Shown: positions 35,078-44,049 of the stretch, piece after piece | How positions within the stretch are numbered: the stretch's first letter is position 1 | Layout of the letters: each line of letters starts with the position of its first letter | Assembly (NCBI GenBank): GCA_024579835.1 | Contig: CP102060.1 | Location: 2,579,558-2,643,557 of the forward strand | DNA from: Clostridiaceae bacterium HFYG-1003 | GTDB taxonomy: Bacteria; Bacillota; Clostridia; Clostridiales; Clostridiaceae | Direction: 5' to 3' | DNA length: 64,000 bases | Notes under the pieces: generated by a model | The model's input: the letters and a program-made list of their open reading frames with translations, nothing else | Database searches by the model: none | Told to the model about the DNA's origin: nothing | Position numbers and translations under genes: made by a program

Positions 35078-35152
35078 GAATAAGTTCATTGAATTAATTC
35101 CACGAACTTATACAATGAACTTATTCTATATTTCTGGTCCGGCGCATGTCAA
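35078..35152 (-). promoter_or_regulatory. minus-strand promoter with overlapping palindromic operator
   Basis: Reading the minus strand, TTGACA (35147-35152) and TATAGA (35125-35130) are 16 bases apart. The -10 box overlaps a perfect 14-bp inverted repeat: GAATAAGTTCATTG at 35078-35091 and CAATGAACTTATTC at 35113-35126. A third half-site GAACTTATA lies between them at about 35104-35112. The divergent TetR gene at 35382 is the obvious repressor candidate. The sequence is direct; the regulator assignment is inference. The spacers 34991-35077 and 35153-35381 hold no gene. Confidence 0.7.
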
Positions 35153-35381
35153 TGTGTTTTGATTCACCGAATTTTGTTTCGCAAATTATATCTTATTTGC
35201 CTTATAATTGCCTGTTTAATAATTTTGTCTGGAATCTTCACATGATTCGTAACATTCCGCGTCATGAGGCTGGGAAAAAGGAGGTTGGATTCTCTCCGGA
35301 ATTTTGGTAGATTTAGGAAAAGCACGGCTCCGCCGGGCAGAGAAACACTTAAATACCGTTTAAACACAGTCTGGAGAATCC

Positions 35382-35984
35382 ATGGAAGATAAATTAACGA
35401 AAAGACAGAAACAGGCTTTGGAGACAAAGCAGCGAATTTATGAGAGCGCGGTGGAGCTTTTTGTCCACTTTCCCTATGACCAGGTCAAGATCATGGATAT
35501 CTGCGAAAAGGCCGGCGTCAGTGTCGGTGTGTTCTATCATTACTTCCCCAGTAAAGGACATGTCTTCAACGAAGGCTACACAAATTTCGACAAAGAGCTC
35601 CGTACCTATCTGGCCCAGGTCGAGGCAGATCCCATCCGGATCATTGAACTGGCCGTTCAAAAATATCTGGAAACCAATATGAAAAAAGGGGCAGCCTACC
35701 GCAGCGTGTTCCTGAAAAATCAGCTGGAGATCAAGGATTCCCAGGCAATCCGCAGCGTCGTGAAAAACGTCCTGAGCGAATCCATCGACAGTGCGGTGGA
35801 AGGCGGGTACCTCGAAGGAAACGGACCGGACATCGCCTGCCAGCTGGTACGGGCACTTCGCGGCTTTATCTTTGAATGGGCCATGCAGGACGGGTCCTTC
35901 CATCTGGCAGAGGAAGGCATTGAAGTTGCACGAATTCTCCTGAACCATTACCGGACTGCCAAACCGATCCCGCCTGCTCGATAA
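35382..35984 (+). CDS. TetR/AcrR-family transcriptional regulator
   Basis: 200 residues. The N-terminal TetR helix-turn-helix is clear: KQRIYESAVELFVHFPYDQVKI then DICEKAGVSVGVFYHYFPSKGHVF (residues about 15-62). The C-terminal ligand domain is variable and gives no hint of inducer. It is transcribed away from the MFS pair and probably controls it through the palindrome at 35078-35126. The start has GGAGAATCC upstream. A terminator follows at 36154-36197, after a 170-base spacer without recognisable genes. Confidence 0.93.
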   Translation: MEDKLTKRQKQALETKQRIYESAVELFVHFPYDQVKIMDICEKAGVSVGVFYHYFPSKGHVFNEGYTNFDKELRTYLAQVEADPIRIIELAVQKYLETNMKKGAAYRSVFLKNQLEIKDSQAIRSVVKNVLSESIDSAVEGGYLEGNGPDIACQLVRALRGFIFEWAMQDGSFHLAEEGIEVARILLNHYRTAKPIPPAR

Positions 35985-36153
35985 CCGGCTGTACCATCGA
36001 TTCACGCGCCTGGCCTCTGACCGAAGAAAGAACCTCGAGCAGCGTTAGTCGGATCATCCCGGAACTGAGCGGCGATAGACGAAACTTCCTGGAAAGGACA
36101 GCGCCTGCGGGTCAAAAAATGTCAAAAGATAACGACCTAAATAGATTGTCCTG

Positions 36154-36197
36154 AAAAACAGGGTGTGGAGCCGTTCGCGGGGTCCTCCCTGTTTTTT
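36154..36197 (+). terminator. terminator between tetR and the ABC exporter operon
   Basis: AAAAACAGGG (36154-36163) pairs with CCCTGTTTTTT (36187-36197) across a 23-base loop. The T-run is part of the stem. It would end the upstream tetR transcript. Confidence 0.65.
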
Positions 36198-36267
36198 GAT
36201 CTGCTCCCGCAAAAACACCTTGGTGGTATTGCGTGGAGTTTTATAGTTCCTGTATGTAATTTATTGA

Positions 36268-36295
36268 TTGACTTGGAGTCAGTCAGTGATATCAT
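36268..36295 (+). promoter_or_regulatory. promoter and TGACT-N3-AGTCA operator of the ABC exporter operon
   Basis: TTGACT (36268-36273) and TATCAT (36290-36295) are spaced 16 bases apart. The -35 box is part of the palindrome TGACT-TGG-AGTCA (36269-36281), extended by another GTCA. This type of TGACT/AGTCA palindrome is typical of TetR repressors that control neighbouring MacB-type exporters. The TetR gene at the end of this operon (40576) is the likely repressor. Confidence 0.7.
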
Positions 36296-36317
36296 GAGGT
36301 TATTAGGATGTGATACC

Positions 36318-37019
36318 ATGAGTTTTATTAAATTAGAAGACGTTCGGAAGGTCTACCCCATGGGGGAAGTCACCATTACCGCTCTGGACGGCGTAGATTT
36401 TGAAATCGAGAAGGGCGAGGTCTGCATCATCGTCGGTGCTTCCGGCGCGGGCAAGACGACGGTGCTCAATATCCTGGGCGGAATGGATTCGGCGGACTCC
36501 GGTCTGGTGGAAGTGGACCGCAAGGACATCTCCAAGTACAACGGACGCGCCCTGACGGACTACCGGCGCTATGACATCGGCTTTGTCTTCCAGTTCTACA
36601 ACCTGGTCCAGAATCTGACGACGGTGGAAAATGTCGAACTGGCCACCGAGATCACGAAGAATCCCATGGATCCGGAAGTGGCCCTGGAACTGGTTGGTCT
36701 GGGTCACCGGACCCAGAACTTCCCGTCGCAGCTCTCCGGCGGAGAGCAGCAGCGGGTGGCCATTGCCCGAGCCATTGCCAAGAATCCCAAGCTGCTCCTG
36801 TGCGATGAACCCACCGGCGCGCTGGATTACAATACCGGCAAGGCCATTTTGAAGCTGCTGCAGGATCTCTCCCGCGAAAACCATATGACCGTGGTCATCA
36901 TCACCCACAACGGCGCCCTGGTGGACATGGCGGACCGGGTCATCCGGATGAAGAGCGGCAAGGTGCTGGAGCATTACATCAACGAGTCCCCCAAACCGGT
37001 GGACGAGATCGAGTGGTGA
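36318..37019 (+). CDS. ABC transporter ATP-binding protein (MacB/LolD type)
   Basis: A 233-residue ATPase. Walker A is [16 protein letters not shown], signature [16 protein letters not shown], Walker [13 protein letters not shown], and the H-loop is in VVIITHN. This subfamily powers FtsX-like permeases (MacB, BceA, LolD) that move peptides, lipids or drugs by mechanotransmission rather than through a pore. The start at 36318 (MSFIKLED) has AGGATGTGA upstream and fits the promoter at 36268; the frame upstream to 36165 is not used. The permease gene starts 4 bases after this stop. Confidence 0.95.
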   Translation: MSFIKLEDVRKVYPMGEVTITALDGVDFEIEKGEVCIIVGASGAGKTTVLNILGGMDSADSGLVEVDRKDISKYNGRALTDYRRYDIGFVFQFYNLVQNLTTVENVELATEITKNPMDPEVALELVGLGHRTQNFPSQLSGGEQQRVAIARAIAKNPKLLLCDEPTGALDYNTGKAILKLLQDLSRENHMTVVIITHNGALVDMADRVIRMKSGKVLEHYINESPKPVDEIEW

Positions 37020-37023
37020 TCCC

Positions 37024-40000
37024 ATGAACGTCATGATTCGGGAGTTTCTGCGCTCCCTGAAAAAGAACTTTACCCGCTTTCTGTCCATCCTGGCCATCAT
37101 TGCGCTGGGTGTGGGCTTTTTCGCGGGCATCAACGCCACCAGACCAGATATGGTCAAGAGCGCGGCTGCCTACTACTCCGAGCTCAACCTGATGGATCTG
37201 CGTTCGCTGAACCCCCTGGGTTACAGTCCCGAAGACATCGCTCAGCTTCGGGCGGTGGAAGGCTTGGACCAGCTCCAGAGCTCCTATACCAAGGATCTGT
37301 TTCTGGTCCGCGAAGACCAGAAGCTGGCCGCCCGGCTTTATTCCATGGATCTGGCCACCTACAGCCAGCCGAAAACCCTGAACCAGCTCGTGCTAAAGGA
37401 AGGCCGCCTGCCGGAACGCTCCGGTGAAATCGTCCTGGCTGCCGGAAAGTACCAGGACATGGACCTGTCCGTCGGTCAGACCGTCCGCTTTGCCGAGGAC
37501 GAGGGCAATGACCTGGCCAAAGTGCTGAAGGATCAGGACTATACGATTGTCGGCCTGGTGGAGTCTCCTCTCTACATCAGCTTTGAATTCGAGCACACCA
37601 ACATCGGCAACGGCCAGCTTGCCACCTTCGTGTACGTCCCCGCTGAAGATTTTACCCTGGAAGAACCCACTGAATTCTTCTTCTCCATTGAGGGAGCCGG
37701 CCAGCTCCGCCCCGACACGGACGAGTACAGGAACCTGGTTGATCCGGTCAAGGCCCAGGTTGATGAGATCGGCAAAACAGTCATGGCCAAAGAAACCGCC
37801 GACCTGCTGGCCGAGCTGGAAGACAGCAAGGCCACCCTGCGCCGGGAAAAAGCCGACGCGGAGAAAAAACTGGCCGATGCCAAAGCGACGCTGGATCAGG
37901 CCGAGACAGACCTGGCCACGGCCGAAACCACCCTCATCGACGAGGAGGCCAAAGGCCGGCAGGAGATCGCCGACGGCCGCAAGAAAATCCTGGAAAACCG
38001 CCAGAAGCTCTTAGATGGCCGGGTCAAATACAACGAAGGCTATCTCAAATGGCAGAAAGGCAACAATGAATACCTGGCCGGAAAGGCCAAGCTCGACTCC
38101 GCCACCCTGGAACTGGCCACCGCCAAAGCCCAGCTCGACTCCGCCAAGATGCAGATCGATGCCGGCAAGGCGATGCTCAAGCAGAACGAGGCCACCATGG
38201 AATCCTCCGAACAGCAGATCAAACTGTTCGGCGACATCGTCAAGGGACTCAATGAGGCGCGGGATTCCATTCCCGACGCCCCCACCATGACCGAAGAGGA
38301 GTACAACCAGCTCCTCGCTCAGATCGAAGAAGTCTCCCCTGAAACCGCCAGCTACATCCGGACATTCATCCCCTATACGACACCGGAAGCCCCGGCGGCG
38401 ATCCGCAGCTTCCTCGACACCTCCCTGGAAACCGTCAACGCCAGCTATGACAGCGCCAAGGCCGCCTATGACGCCGGCAAGGCGCAGTATGACCAGGCCA
38501 AGAAGGATCTGGCCGCCGGCGAGAAGGAGTATAAGTCCGGCCTGACCGAATACAACGCCGGCAAGAAGAAGCTGGACCAGTCCGCCAAAGAACTGGCCGA
38601 AGGCAAGAAGGAACTGGATGCCGGCAAAAAGAAGCTGGACGAATCCCGCAAAGAACTCGATGACGGTGAAGTGGAGCTCTCCCAGGCCCAGCTCGATCTG
38701 GACAACGGCGAAGCCGAACTGGACACCAAGGTCGAGGAAGGCTGGAAAAAAATCTCCGACGGCAAGACCGAACTGGATAAAGGCCGGGCCGAATATGACG
38801 TTCAGAAGGCTGATGCGGACAAACAGCTGGCCGAAGCCGATGACAAGATCATGGACGCTGAGCGCAAGATCCTCGACATCCCGGATCAATGGTTTGTTTC
38901 CACCCGGGACGGCAATCCCAGCTATACCTCCTGGTTTGACAACGCCGACAAGATCGGCAGAGTCGCCGTGGTCTTCCCCTTCTTCTTTTTCCTGGTGGCT
39001 GCCCTGGTCTCCCTGACAACCATGACCCGCATGGTGGAGGAAGAGCGCGTCCAGGCCGGCACCCTGAAAGCCCTCGGCTACAGCGCCGGCTACATTGCCG
39101 GCAAGTATATCGCCTATGCTCTCCTGGCCTCCCTGGCCGGGTCGGTCCTTGGCCTGTTCATTGGCTTCAACCTCTTCCCCCGGGTGATCATTCAGGCGTA
39201 TCAGATGATGTACAACGTGCCGGCCGCGGTCATCGAGTTCAATCCCACCTACGCGGCACTCTCCATCGGCTTTGCCGTGCTCTCCACCGTCGGAGCCACT
39301 CTGGCTGCCGTCTATTCCGAGATCCGGGAACGCCCCGCTTCCCTCATGCAGCCCAAGGCTCCGCCGGCAGGCAAGCGGATCCTGCTCGAGCGCATCACGC
39401 CGCTGTGGCGGCGCCTGTCCTTCTCCCGCAAGGTCACCTTCCGCAACCTGTTCCTCTACAAGAAACGCTTCTGGATGACCGTTCTGGGCATTTCCGGGTG
39501 CACAGCCCTGATCCTGACGGGCTTTGGCATCAAGGACTCGGTGGATGCCATCATGGGCAACCAGTTCAAGGAACTGTTCATCTTCGACCAGATTGTCAGC
39601 GTCGACTCCAAGAAGCCCGCTTCGGAACGCAATCTGGACCAGATCCTGTCCCAGGTGGATTCCGTGGACAGCTATGCCCTGGGTCAGCAGCTCACCATGA
39701 AAGTCCATGTCCCGGGCTCTGACCGGACCTACGACGCCCGCCTCACCATCCCGGAAAAACCTGGCAAGCTCTCCGGCTTCGTGGTGCTGCGCGACCGCAG
39801 AAGCGGCCAGGCCCTTCCCCTGCCGGATGACGGCGTCGTGATCACAGAGAAAATGGCGGATCAGACCGGTCTGAAGATCGGAGACGAAATGAGCTATGAA
39901 GACGGTGACCGCCGTCAGTACAAAGCCGTCATCTCCGGCATTGCCGAAAACTACATCGAAAACTACATCTACATCTCGCCCCGCTATTACCAGTCCACCC

Positions 40001-40563
40001 ATTTCCTCAAGCCCGACTACGACATGGCCTGGCTCAAGCTGACCGAGGAAGGCCTGGCCAACGAACAAGGCGTGCAGGAAGAGCTGATGGCACAGGATGC
40101 CGTCCTGGGCATCTTCTCCGCCAGCGAAACCTCCAAAACCTTCAACGACCAGATGAAATCCCTGATCTATGTGGTTCTGGTCCTGATCGCCTCTGCCGGC
40201 ACCCTGGCCTTCATCGTCCTGTACAACCTGTCCAACGTCAACATCACGGAGCGCGTGCGCGAACTCGCCACCATCAAGGTCCTGGGCTTCCGGGACACGG
40301 AGGTGTCCGCCTACGTCTACCGCGAGAACATCTTCCTGACTCTGTTCGGCGCCCTGTTCGGCCTGGCCCTGGGGGCGTCCCTGCATCAGTTCATCATCCA
40401 GACCATGGAAATCGAGAACATGATGTTCGGCAAAGTCATTTACTGGCCCAGCTATCTGCTGGCCTTCGCCCTGACCTTCCTCTTCTCTGCCATCGTCAAC
40501 TTCGTCATGCACTTCGCCCTGAAACGGATCAACATGGTGGAGTCCTTAAAATCACTGGAATAG
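37024..40563 (+). CDS. FtsX/MacB-type ABC permease with a long extracellular coiled coil
   Basis: 1,179 residues. The first helix is FTRFLSILAIIALGVGFFAG (about residues 16-35), followed by an extracellular domain. From about residue 255 to 620 there is an almost uninterrupted coiled coil made of repeats such as AGKKKLDQSAKELAEGKKEL with 7-residue spacing. Two FtsX domains follow (helices near 650-770 and 1030-1170). The third FtsX segment ends with the usual RINMVESLK. Giant coiled-coil permeases of this kind occur in Gram-positive exporters regulated by TetR or two-component systems. The coiled coil probably projects through the cell wall. Cargo is unknown. The gene is strongly GC-biased at third positions, producing long antisense frames that are not genes. 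Confidence 0.93.
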   Translation: MNVMIREFLRSLKKNFTRFLSILAIIALGVGFFAGINATRPDMVKSAAAYYSELNLMDLRSLNPLGYSPEDIAQLRAVEGLDQLQSSYTKDLFLVREDQKLAARLYSMDLATYSQPKTLNQLVLKEGRLPERSGEIVLAAGKYQDMDLSVGQTVRFAEDEGNDLAKVLKDQDYTIVGLVESPLYISFEFEHTNIGNGQLATFVYVPAEDFTLEEPTEFFFSIEGAGQLRPDTDEYRNLVDPVKAQVDEIGKTVMAKETADLLAELEDSKATLRREKADAEKKLADAKATLDQAETDLATAETTLIDEEAKGRQEIADGRKKILENRQKLLDGRVKYNEGYLKWQKGNNEYLAGKAKLDSATLELATAKAQLDSAKMQIDAGKAMLKQNEATMESSEQQIKLFGDIVKGLNEARDSIPDAPTMTEEEYNQLLAQIEEVSPETASYIRTFIPYTTPEAPAAIRSFLDTSLETVNASYDSAKAAYDAGKAQYDQAKKDLAAGEKEYKSGLTEYNAGKKKLDQSAKELAEGKKELDAGKKKLDESRKELDDGEVELSQAQLDLDNGEAELDTKVEEGWKKISDGKTELDKGRAEYDVQKADADKQLAEADDKIMDAERKILDIPDQWFVSTRDGNPSYTSWFDNADKIGRVAVVFPFFFFLVAALVSLTTMTRMVEEERVQAGTLKALGYSAGYIAGKYIAYALLASLAGSVLGLFIGFNLFPRVIIQAYQMMYNVPAAVIEFNPTYAALSIGFAVLSTVGATLAAVYSEIRERPASLMQPKAPPAGKRILLERITPLWRRLSFSRKVTFRNLFLYKKRFWMTVLGISGCTALILTGFGIKDSVDAIMGNQFKELFIFDQIVSVDSKKPASERNLDQILSQVDSVDSYALGQQLTMKVHVPGSDRTYDARLTIPEKPGKLSGFVVLRDRRSGQALPLPDDGVVITEKMADQTGLKIGDEMSYEDGDRRQYKAVISGIAENYIENYIYISPRYYQSTHFLKPDYDMAWLKLTEEGLANEQGVQEELMAQDAVLGIFSASETSKTFNDQMKSLIYVVLVLIASAGTLAFIVLYNLSNVNITERVRELATIKVLGFRDTEVSAYVYRENIFLTLFGALFGLALGASLHQFIIQTMEIENMMFGKVIYWPSYLLAFALTFLFSAIVNFVMHFALKRINMVESLKSLE

Positions 40564-40575
40564 GAGACCTGCGCC

Positions 40576-41178
40576 ATGAGAATCTCAAAAGATCCCAAAG
40601 TCCGCCGTCAGGAAATCATGGATGCCGCCCGGGAGCTCTTTCTCGAAAATGGCTACGAAAATACCAGCGTCGATGACATCGTCCGCCGCCTGTCCGTCGC
40701 CAAGGGGCTCTTCTACTACTACTTCCCCAAAAAGGACGCCATCCTGGCTGCCATCGCCGATGAATTCGTCCAGGAGGTGTCCCGTCAGTTCAGTACCCAA
40801 TTGCGCGACCAGACCGAGGATTTCTCCACCCTGATCCGCCGCATTCTGGGGTACTACCTGACCACCATGAAGCACAACGAGAACCTGCTCAACATCAAAG
40901 CCAGCAACGGCACCGTCGTCTCGCTCTTTGTCCGGGGGCGCCTGGAAGACCACGCCATCCGGGAAGTAACGGAGCTCCTGCGGGAAAATCCGTCCCTGCT
41001 GCCCCTGCGCTACCCCGAATACACCATCCACATCCTGGTGCGCGGGCTCAGCGACCTGTATCTCAACGGGGTCCAGGACCTGGATGTCCTGTCCACCCTC
41101 ATTGAAGAAATCCTGGGACTGTCCCGCCTCTCCCCCGAACCCGAGACCGCGGACTCCCACCAGCCCCATCCCAGCTGA
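40576..41178 (+). CDS. TetR/AcrR-family transcriptional regulator
   Basis: 200 residues with an N-terminal TetR helix-turn-helix (QEIMDAARELFLENGYENTS, DDIVRRLSVAKGLFYYYFPKKDAIL). It lies 12 bases after the permease stop as the last gene of the exporter operon. The most likely role is autorepression at the TGACT/AGTCA operator at 36269-36281 with induction by an exporter substrate. Confidence 0.94.
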   Translation: MRISKDPKVRRQEIMDAARELFLENGYENTSVDDIVRRLSVAKGLFYYYFPKKDAILAAIADEFVQEVSRQFSTQLRDQTEDFSTLIRRILGYYLTTMKHNENLLNIKASNGTVVSLFVRGRLEDHAIREVTELLRENPSLLPLRYPEYTIHILVRGLSDLYLNGVQDLDVLSTLIEEILGLSRLSPEPETADSHQPHPS

Positions 41179-41312
41179 AGCCCCTGAGGTCAGCCAAGAT
41201 TTACAGTTTTATAACAGTTACGCCATACGGGGCCGAAATGGCTTTGTTATACTGAAATCAATTCAAAGCGGCCGGCAATTTCCATTGCCGCCGCCGGTCC
41301 GGGAGGTCCCAC

Positions 41313-42188
41313 ATGGAAGCACAAAAGCAGACTCGATTGAAAATACTCAACAGCCTGTCCTGGCTGATTCTGGCGGCAGTCTCTCTGTCCGCCTACTTCC
41401 TGCCCATTCAGGCTACTGTCCTGACCCTGGAAACCAGGTATCCCGCTCCCGTCGTGGGACCGTCCTACACCTGGTACCTCTATTTCATCACGCTGGCCGG
41501 CCTGACCCTGTTTACCCTGTTTCAGGCAGGCGCCAGCCCGCACCGTGAACTGATTCGGCAGAAGGCGCGCCATGCCCTGGGCTGGACCGTCGGCGCTTCG
41601 TTTATCCTCTACTCCCTGGCCATCCTCAGCTGGCACTATGAACTCCTGGGACTGGCCATCTTCCTGCTGATCCTGACGACCCTCCTCCTGTTCGCCATCA
41701 ACGGCAGCATCCGGGAAGACGAAGACCTCTGGGATGAGACACTCCTCCTGCGCGCCCCCTTCTGCCTGTTCCTGGGCTGGGTGCTCTTCCTGCTCTTTCA
41801 GACCATCGCCATGCGCTGGCACACCCTGTTCCAGCAGGACGTCTCCGCCTTTCTGCTCCTGGCCGTTTTCCTCTTCTTTGTGATCTACTACGGCCTGACC
41901 ACCCGCAGCCCGGCCATCGTCCTCCTGTGGCTTGCCGCCCTGCTCCTCAAGTTCCTGCAGATGCCCGGCTCCCTCCTGCGCTGGATGATCCTGGGATGCC
42001 TCGCAGCCCTGGTTCTCGCCCTTATTGCCATCCTTGGCAAAGGCCCCCGCTACCTGCCCCGCCACAAACTCGTCAGCAAAGGCATGGACAAGTACAACTT
42101 CGGCCGGCCTTCCCAGCTGGAAGCCCTGGAGGAAGAACTCAACGCCGAACTGAAAACCAAACCCGGCGACCGCATCCGGCTCAAGTAG
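41313..42188 (+). CDS. multi-pass membrane protein of unknown function
   Basis: 291 residues with about eight hydrophobic segments. Helix 1 is LILAAVSLSAYFL; later ones include ALGWTVGASFILYSLAIL and VLFLLFQTIAM. A charged C-terminal tail follows (SQLEALEEELNAELK). It weakly recalls TspO/MBR-like or other small membrane sensors, but no motif is decisive. The Shine-Dalgarno is GGGAGG. It stands alone, with its own strong terminator. Function is not recognised. Confidence 0.7.
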   Translation: MEAQKQTRLKILNSLSWLILAAVSLSAYFLPIQATVLTLETRYPAPVVGPSYTWYLYFITLAGLTLFTLFQAGASPHRELIRQKARHALGWTVGASFILYSLAILSWHYELLGLAIFLLILTTLLLFAINGSIREDEDLWDETLLLRAPFCLFLGWVLFLLFQTIAMRWHTLFQQDVSAFLLLAVFLFFVIYYGLTTRSPAIVLLWLAALLLKFLQMPGSLLRWMILGCLAALVLALIAILGKGPRYLPRHKLVSKGMDKYNFGRPSQLEALEEELNAELKTKPGDRIRLK

Positions 42189-42211
42189 CACAAGAAATCT
42201 GAACCCCAAAA

Positions 42212-42253
42212 AACAGCAAGGCCACCCGAATCGAATCGGGTGGCCTTGCTGTT
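42212..42253 (+). terminator. strong rho-independent terminator
   Basis: A perfect 18-bp inverted repeat, AACAGCAAGGCCACCCGA with its complement, and a six-base loop lie 23 bases after the membrane protein stop. It can work in both directions and separates the convergent TtcA-like gene. Confidence 0.8.
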
Positions 42254-42341
42254 CACTGTCATGATGATGAAGGGCTTCCTGCTGCATCCCCTGGCTCAGG
42301 GATGATCTCATCCATTGCCCTTACCGCTTTCTTCCGGCAGC

Positions 42342-43229
42342 TTACTCCTCGTCCGGCGTACCCGGCCGCTCGGAGTAGGCGGTGGCGAAATCATGCTTCT
42401 CGCCGGCGGAGACATAGCCCAGCAAGGTGTCGCGATAGACGTTCTGAGTCGAGCGCAGGATGTTCATCTCCGCGTTGGGGTTGATCTTCTTCATCTCTTC
42501 TATCAGTTCCTTGATGACATAGCGCTTGTTGCCGGTCCGCTTGGCCGCCACCATGCAGGCGCAGTTCAGCGGCCAGATGCCCATCTCGCTGGTCCACTTC
42601 TTGATAAATTTCTCCTCGATATAGTAGAGGGGTCGGATCAGCTCAATCTCCGGGTAATTGGTGGAGCGGAGCTTGGGCGGCATGGCCTTGAAGGTCCCGC
42701 CATACACCATGTTGAGCATGACCGTCTCAGTAACATCGTTGAAATGGTGACCCAGGGCCAGCTTGCTGCAGCCCAGTTCCCGGGCCTTGGCATAGAGGTA
42801 GCCCCGGCGCATCCGGGCGCACATGTAGCAGGGGTAGTCCCGGGCAATGTCATCAATGACCTGAAAGATGTCCGCTTCGAATATTTTCAGCGGAATCTGA
42901 AGGTATTCCACATTATCCAGCAGCAGTTCCCGGATCTGGGGATGGTATCCCGGATCCATGCAGATAAACTCCACCTCGAACTCAAACTTGCGGTGCCGCT
43001 TCAGTTCCTGAAACAGCTTTGCCATCAGCATGGAGTCCTTGCCCCCGGAGATGGCCACCGCAATCCGGTCCCCCGGCTCAATCAGCTCGAAGTCATTCAG
43101 CGCCTTGGTGAACTTGGACCAGATCGTCTTCTTATATTTCCCCGTAATGGATGCCTCGACATCCCGGATCTCTTTCCGCTCTTCCTTGGGAATCAGGATC
43201 TCGCACCCTTCCCCCTGTAATTTATCCAT
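42342..43229 (-). CDS. TtcA-like tRNA 2-thiocytidine synthesis protein
   Basis: About 295 residues of the PP-loop ATPase family. The PP-loop is AISGGKDSM (about residue 58) and the iron-sulfur or persulfide Cys pair is PCYMCARMRRGYLY. A later Cys region reads LNCACMVAAKR. TtcA-type enzymes activate C32 of tRNA with ATP and replace oxygen by sulfur using a [4Fe-4S] cluster. Clostridial homologues are often generic tRNA thiolation proteins, so the modified base is not certain. The start at 43229 follows GAGGAACAAACC; the upstream frame to 43289 is not used. Confidence 0.85.
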   Translation of the reverse strand: MDKLQGEGCEILIPKEERKEIRDVEASITGKYKKTIWSKFTKALNDFELIEPGDRIAVAISGGKDSMLMAKLFQELKRHRKFEFEVEFICMDPGYHPQIRELLLDNVEYLQIPLKIFEADIFQVIDDIARDYPCYMCARMRRGYLYAKARELGCSKLALGHHFNDVTETVMLNMVYGGTFKAMPPKLRSTNYPEIELIRPLYYIEEKFIKKWTSEMGIWPLNCACMVAAKRTGNKRYVIKELIEEMKKINPNAEMNILRSTQNVYRDTLLGYVSAGEKHDFATAYSERPGTPDEE

Positions 43230-43289
43230 TGGTTTGTTCCTCGTATTCCGGGCTGCCGCACAAAGATCAGAGGCAGCGACACGGATCAT

Positions 43290-43629
43290 TGATGTAGAAA
43301 TAGGATAGCAGCAATCTCGAAAGGCATGATCAGAAACCCTGGGTTATCCGAGTTCTCTGTTTATGCTTTCCTCTGCTATTTTATTGCAATCAGCGGAAAT
43401 GTCAATTTTTTTCAGCCGGCAGGCGCCTGATCCGAACCAATGCATTTCATGGACTTTCGAAGCTCAGCCAAAGCCCGGAGCAAGGTCAAAGCTCGCCCGG
43501 CTGAAAAGGAAAAATGCCGCATGGTAGGGCGGCATCCAGGGTCGGGGATTCAGAGGGTGCTGCGGGATCCGATCCAGGCTGCCCCAGCCTGATCATCCGC
43601 CGCACCGGCCGATCCCTTGTGCCCTATTC
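43290..43629. other. intergenic region without recognisable gene
   Basis: About 340 bases with GC-rich short inverted segments (GCCGC and GGCGGC around 43515-43535) but no gene, clear promoter or strong terminator. Confidence 0.5.
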
Positions 43630-44049
43630 CTATTTGACATAGAGTCCGCAGACTTTTCCAGCGGAGTCGATGCTGATGGTGTAGGTGGCATTGCCGTTGG
43701 CGTAGACACAATTAATGATGGCTACAGCGTATTTGCCGATGGTGGGATTCTCCCCGGCCCCGACGGTTTCGGACTTGAATTCCTTGAAGGCGCCCAGCTT
43801 GTCGATGACCGGTCCCACAGCGGTTTGCAGCTTCTGGGCATCCAGGGCTGCCTTCATCTCCGGGCTGAACTGGGCTGCCACGCTGGCATACTCTTTATTC
43901 GTCAGCTGCGTAATGACCTGTTTGGCCTGAGTCGTTACCTTGGCCTGATCAAAGCCCTCCGGCAGCGTCTTCTGGGCACAGGCGGCCAGGGCCAGGGAAA
44001 GGGTCAGTACAAACAGCAGCAGGGTCAGTCCACGGTGTTTTCTTTTCAT
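43630..44049 (-). CDS. DUF3887-like lipoprotein
   Basis: 139 residues with lipobox ALAAC at about residues 20-24. The mature part, KQVITQLTNKEYASVAAQFSPEMKAAL, then GAFKEFKSETVGAG and YTISIDSAGKVCGLYV, matches the DUF3887 layout: a helical half and a short sheet. It overlaps the upstream YhfC-type gene by 4 bases (ATGA), so the two proteins are co-translated. Single-domain DUF3887 lipoproteins often accompany membrane or serine hydrolases; the role here is unknown. Confidence 0.8.
   Translation of the reverse strand: MKRKHRGLTLLLFVLTLSLALAACAQKTLPEGFDQAKVTTQAKQVITQLTNKEYASVAAQFSPEMKAALDAQKLQTAVGPVIDKLGAFKEFKSETVGAGENPTIGKYAVAIINCVYANGNATYTISIDSAGKVCGLYVK

Noticed and set aside
36165-36317. 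N-terminal extension of the exporter ATPase from an ATG at 36165
   Set aside because: It would cross a terminator and the TetR-type promoter/operator; the ATG at 36318 has a good Shine-Dalgarno and matches the family's start.
38011-40512. Minus-strand 833-codon open frame opposite the coiled-coil permease
   Set aside because: It is an antisense shadow caused by strong G/C bias at third positions in the permease gene; peptide is Gly/His/Asp-rich and unlike any family, and there is no Shine-Dalgarno.
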